A stretch of 16,499 bases of DNA, taken from contig JAQTUY010000023.1 of the NCBI GenBank assembly GCA_028707105.1, positions 1 to 16,499 on the forward strand. Direction: 5' to 3'. A model generated the notes under the pieces. The model had not been told where the DNA came from. It made no database searches and was given only the letters and a program-made list of their open reading frames with translations. Position 1 is the stretch's first letter, and the number at the start of each line of letters is the position of its first letter. The translations under genes and the position numbers were made by a program. Source of the stretch: Candidatus Omnitrophota bacterium. GTDB lineage: Bacteria; Omnitrophota; Koll11; Gygaellales; JAQTUY01. Positions 14,386 through 16,499 of this stretch are shown in pieces.

Positions 14386-16499
14386 ATGAGATTAGATAAA
14401 ATGACGGTAAAATTACAGGAAGCTATACAAGAGGCAATAAGCCTTGCTGCCGGATCCGGGCATCAGCAGGTTGAACCGGAACATTTGCTTTTAGCCCTGC
14501 TAAGGCAGGAAGAGAGCATTATTGTCAGCACATTGGATAAACTGGGCATCAGGGATTTTCGCTTTATTAAGGTACTCGAGGAAGACCTAGCCAAGCGGCC
14601 GGCTGTAAGCGGGGCCAGCGCCCAGGCTTATTTTTCAGGCAGGATGAACAAGTTATTCACTTCAGCCGCGAATGAAGCTCAGGGCCTGAAAGATGAATTT
14701 ATCTCAGCAGAGCATATATTATTGGCATCGCTTTCCGACAATGAATCTCCGGTGGCGAAAGAATTCACGCGGCTAAGCCTGGATAAAGAAGCAGTTTTAT
14801 CCGCCCTTAGCCGGGTCCGGGGCAGCCATCGGATCACCGATGAGAATCCTGAAGAAAAATTCAATGCCCTGGAAAAATACGGCCAGGATATTACAGACCT
14901 GGCAGTTAAAATGAAGCTTGACCCGGTAATAGGCCGGGATAAGGAAATAAGACGCTTGATGCAGGTTCTCTCGCGCCGGACCAAGAATAATCCGGTGTTG
15001 ATAGGCGAAGCAGGCGTGGGAAAGACCGCGATCGCCGAAGGCTTAGCCCAGCGCATTATAGCCGGGGATGTTCCCGAAGGGCTAAAAAATAAGAAGATAA
15101 TCGCTCTGGACCTGGGAAGCCTGGTAGCGGGGACAAAATTCCGCGGCGAATTTGAAAACCGCTTAAAGGCGGTCTTAAATGAGATCAAAGCCAAGAACGG
15201 CCAGGTCGTCCTTTTTATTGACGAGTTGCATACGATCGTAGGCGCGGGCGCCGCCGAAGGCGCTATAGACGCTTCCAATATGTTAAAACCTTTACTTGCC
15301 CGGGGCCAGTTGCGTTGTATCGGCGCCACGACCCTGAATGAATACCGCAAGTACATTGAAAAAGACAGCGCCTTGGAACGGCGTTTTCAACCTATATATG
15401 TCGATGAACCGGATGCGCAGGATACTATCGCGATACTGCGCGGCTTAAAAGAAAAGTATGAGCTTCATCATGGGGTGAGGATCAAGGATTCCGCTTTGAT
15501 CGCCGCGGCGATATTATCCAGCCGTTATATAAGCGAGAGGCATCTGCCCGATAAGGCGGTAGACCTGATCGATGAGGCGGCTTCCCGTTTAAGGATCGAA
15601 ATAGACAGTATGCCCGTGGAAATAGACACTGTGCAAAGGAAGATAATGCAGCTTGAGATCGAAAAACAAGCCTTGAAGAAAGAAAAAGATGATCCTTCGT
15701 TAGGCAGGCTAAAAAAGATCGATGATGAATTAGAGGCGCTGAAAAAAGAACTCAGCGGAAAAAAGAAACAGTGGGAAAAAGAAAAGAACTTGATAGTTAA
15801 AATGAAAAAAACCAAAGAGGAGATAGAAAAGCTTAAAAATGAAGCGGCGGCCGCTGAAAAATCCGGTGACCTTGACCGGGTAGCCGAGATCAAATACGGC
15901 AAATTAATAGAATTGGATAAACAATTACGGAAAGACGACCAGGAATTAGGCGCGCTGCAAAAGGACGCCCTCATGCTCAGGCAGGAGGTCGCCGATGAGG
16001 ATATAGCGGAGGTGATCGCGGAATGGACTAATATACCTTTGACCAAGCTTATGCAAACCGACACGGAAAAACTGCTCAAGATGGAAGAACATCTTAAGGC
16101 TCACGTTGTCGGCCAGGATGAGGCGATAAAGATAATAGCCGGCTGCGTAAGGCGCTCGCGCTCAGGATTGAGCGATGAATCGCGGCCAATGGGTTCGTTT
16201 ATCTTTCTTGGCCCTACCGGCGTTGGAAAGACCAAACTGGCCAAGACCTTAGCCGGATTCCTGTTTGATGATGAAGATGCCCTGGTGCGCGTAGATATGT
16301 CCGAATATATGGAGAAATTCAGCGTCTCGCGCTTAATCGGCGCGCCTCCGGGGTATGTCGGTTATGACGAAGGCGGGCAGCTGACCGAAAAGGTGCGGCG
16401 GCGGCCTTACGCGGTCATCCTGCTGGACGAAATAGAAAAAGCCCATCCGGACGTATTTAACATCCTGCTCCAGGTATTGGACGCCGGAAGGCTTACTGA
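14386..16499 (+). CDS. clpB: ClpB disaggregase (partial, runs off the right edge)
   Basis: The frame is open from ATG 14386 to the window end: 704 complete codons of an expected 860 or so. AGGAGA at 14375-14380 and the MRLDKMT start, like the E. coli MRLDRLT, fix the start. Residues 1-150 are the Clp N domain ([11 protein letters not shown]). NBD1 has Walker A GEAGVGKT (207-214), pore-loop KFRGEF with F252 where E. coli has tyrosine, and Walker B D279-E280. A long charged coiled-coil M domain, about residues 400-530, separates the ATPase domains and marks this as ClpB rather than ClpC or ClpA. NBD2 has Walker A GPTGVGKT (609-616), pore-loop GAPPGYVGY (Y657) and Walker B D681-E682. ClpB hexamers work with DnaK to pull apart protein aggregates. 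The missing end includes the NBD2 sensor regions. Control by the CIRCE site and the HspR-like neighbour is likely. Confidence 0.95.
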   Translation, partial: MRLDKMTVKLQEAIQEAISLAAGSGHQQVEPEHLLLALLRQEESIIVSTLDKLGIRDFRFIKVLEEDLAKRPAVSGASAQAYFSGRMNKLFTSAANEAQGLKDEFISAEHILLASLSDNESPVAKEFTRLSLDKEAVLSALSRVRGSHRITDENPEEKFNALEKYGQDITDLAVKMKLDPVIGRDKEIRRLMQVLSRRTKNNPVLIGEAGVGKTAIAEGLAQRIIAGDVPEGLKNKKIIALDLGSLVAGTKFRGEFENRLKAVLNEIKAKNGQVVLFIDELHTIVGAGAAEGAIDASNMLKPLLARGQLRCIGATTLNEYRKYIEKDSALERRFQPIYVDEPDAQDTIAILRGLKEKYELHHGVRIKDSALIAAAILSSRYISERHLPDKAVDLIDEAASRLRIEIDSMPVEIDTVQRKIMQLEIEKQALKKEKDDPSLGRLKKIDDELEALKKELSGKKKQWEKEKNLIVKMKKTKEEIEKLKNEAAAAEKSGDLDRVAEIKYGKLIELDKQLRKDDQELGALQKDALMLRQEVADEDIAEVIAEWTNIPLTKLMQTDTEKLLKMEEHLKAHVVGQDEAIKIIAGCVRRSRSGLSDESRPMGSFIFLGPTGVGKTKLAKTLAGFLFDDEDALVRVDMSEYMEKFSVSRLIGAPPGYVGYDEGGQLTEKVRRRPYAVILLDEIEKAHPDVFNILLQVLDAGRLT

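Noticed and set aside
14679..16079. Two long - strand open frames (14679-15356 and 15525-16079)
   Set aside because: Both are shadows of clpB. Their serine-rich translations are the typical mirror of charged helical coding sequence.
1..16499. tRNA, rRNA, CRISPR array, insertion sequence or att site
   Set aside because: None seen; there is no gap over 300 bases without a gene, and the intergenic gaps hold only the listed control sites.

Overview
The window is a gene-dense stretch of a bacterial chromosome. It holds thirteen genes or gene parts, all on the + strand, packed with TAATG overlaps and very short gaps. Medium GC, a SPOR-domain envelope protein (typical of Gram-negative-type division machinery), several radical SAM enzymes, an HspR-like regulator and a CIRCE operator suggest an anaerobic, Gram-negative-type uncultured bacterium. 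My impression is Omnitrophota/PVC-like or a deltaproteobacterial relative. No rRNA or other marker is present, so this placement is weak. I see no tRNA, rRNA, CRISPR array, insertion sequence or phage gene.

Region 1 (1-5466). The cytosolic tail of an APC-type amino acid permease runs in from the left edge. It is followed by two translationally coupled large genes closed by a clear intrinsic terminator. The first encodes a KaiC/RecA-like domain that has lost its P-loop, fused to a pyruvate-phosphate-dikinase-type ATP-grasp domain and a C-terminal domain I cannot assign. It lacks the phosphohistidine and PEP-barrel domains of real PEP synthases. The second encodes a radical SAM protein in which a half-barrel without cysteines precedes a complete B12-binding-like/radical SAM module and a seven-cysteine tail. 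This pair is the best candidate for an undescribed system.

Region 2 (5499-9736). After a candidate promoter come a ferritin-like/VIT1 iron transporter (MbfA type) and a NhaP2/CvrA-type cation/proton antiporter. Four small genes follow: a SAM methyltransferase, a DsrE-like sulfur-relay protein, a DUF202 membrane protein and a TsaA/TrmO-like protein. In sampled lines these four are clearly lower in GC than both flanks, so they may be a later insertion.

Region 3 (9804-13967). This is an RNA-modification and translation cluster: MiaB without its usual TRAM domain, a periplasmic TPR-SPOR protein, MiaA starting on GTG directly after the preceding stop in the same frame, and the ribosome-associated GTPase HflX. 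With the TrmO-like gene just upstream, three proteins here belong to families that modify A37 of tRNA.

Region 4 (13954-16499). This is a heat-shock unit: a TTGACA-type promoter, a small HspR-like MerR-family regulator, a near-perfect CIRCE operator (17 of 18 arm positions), and clpB, which runs off the right edge after 704 complete codons. An HspR-type gene next to an HrcA operator implies two heat-shock repressors meeting at clpB.
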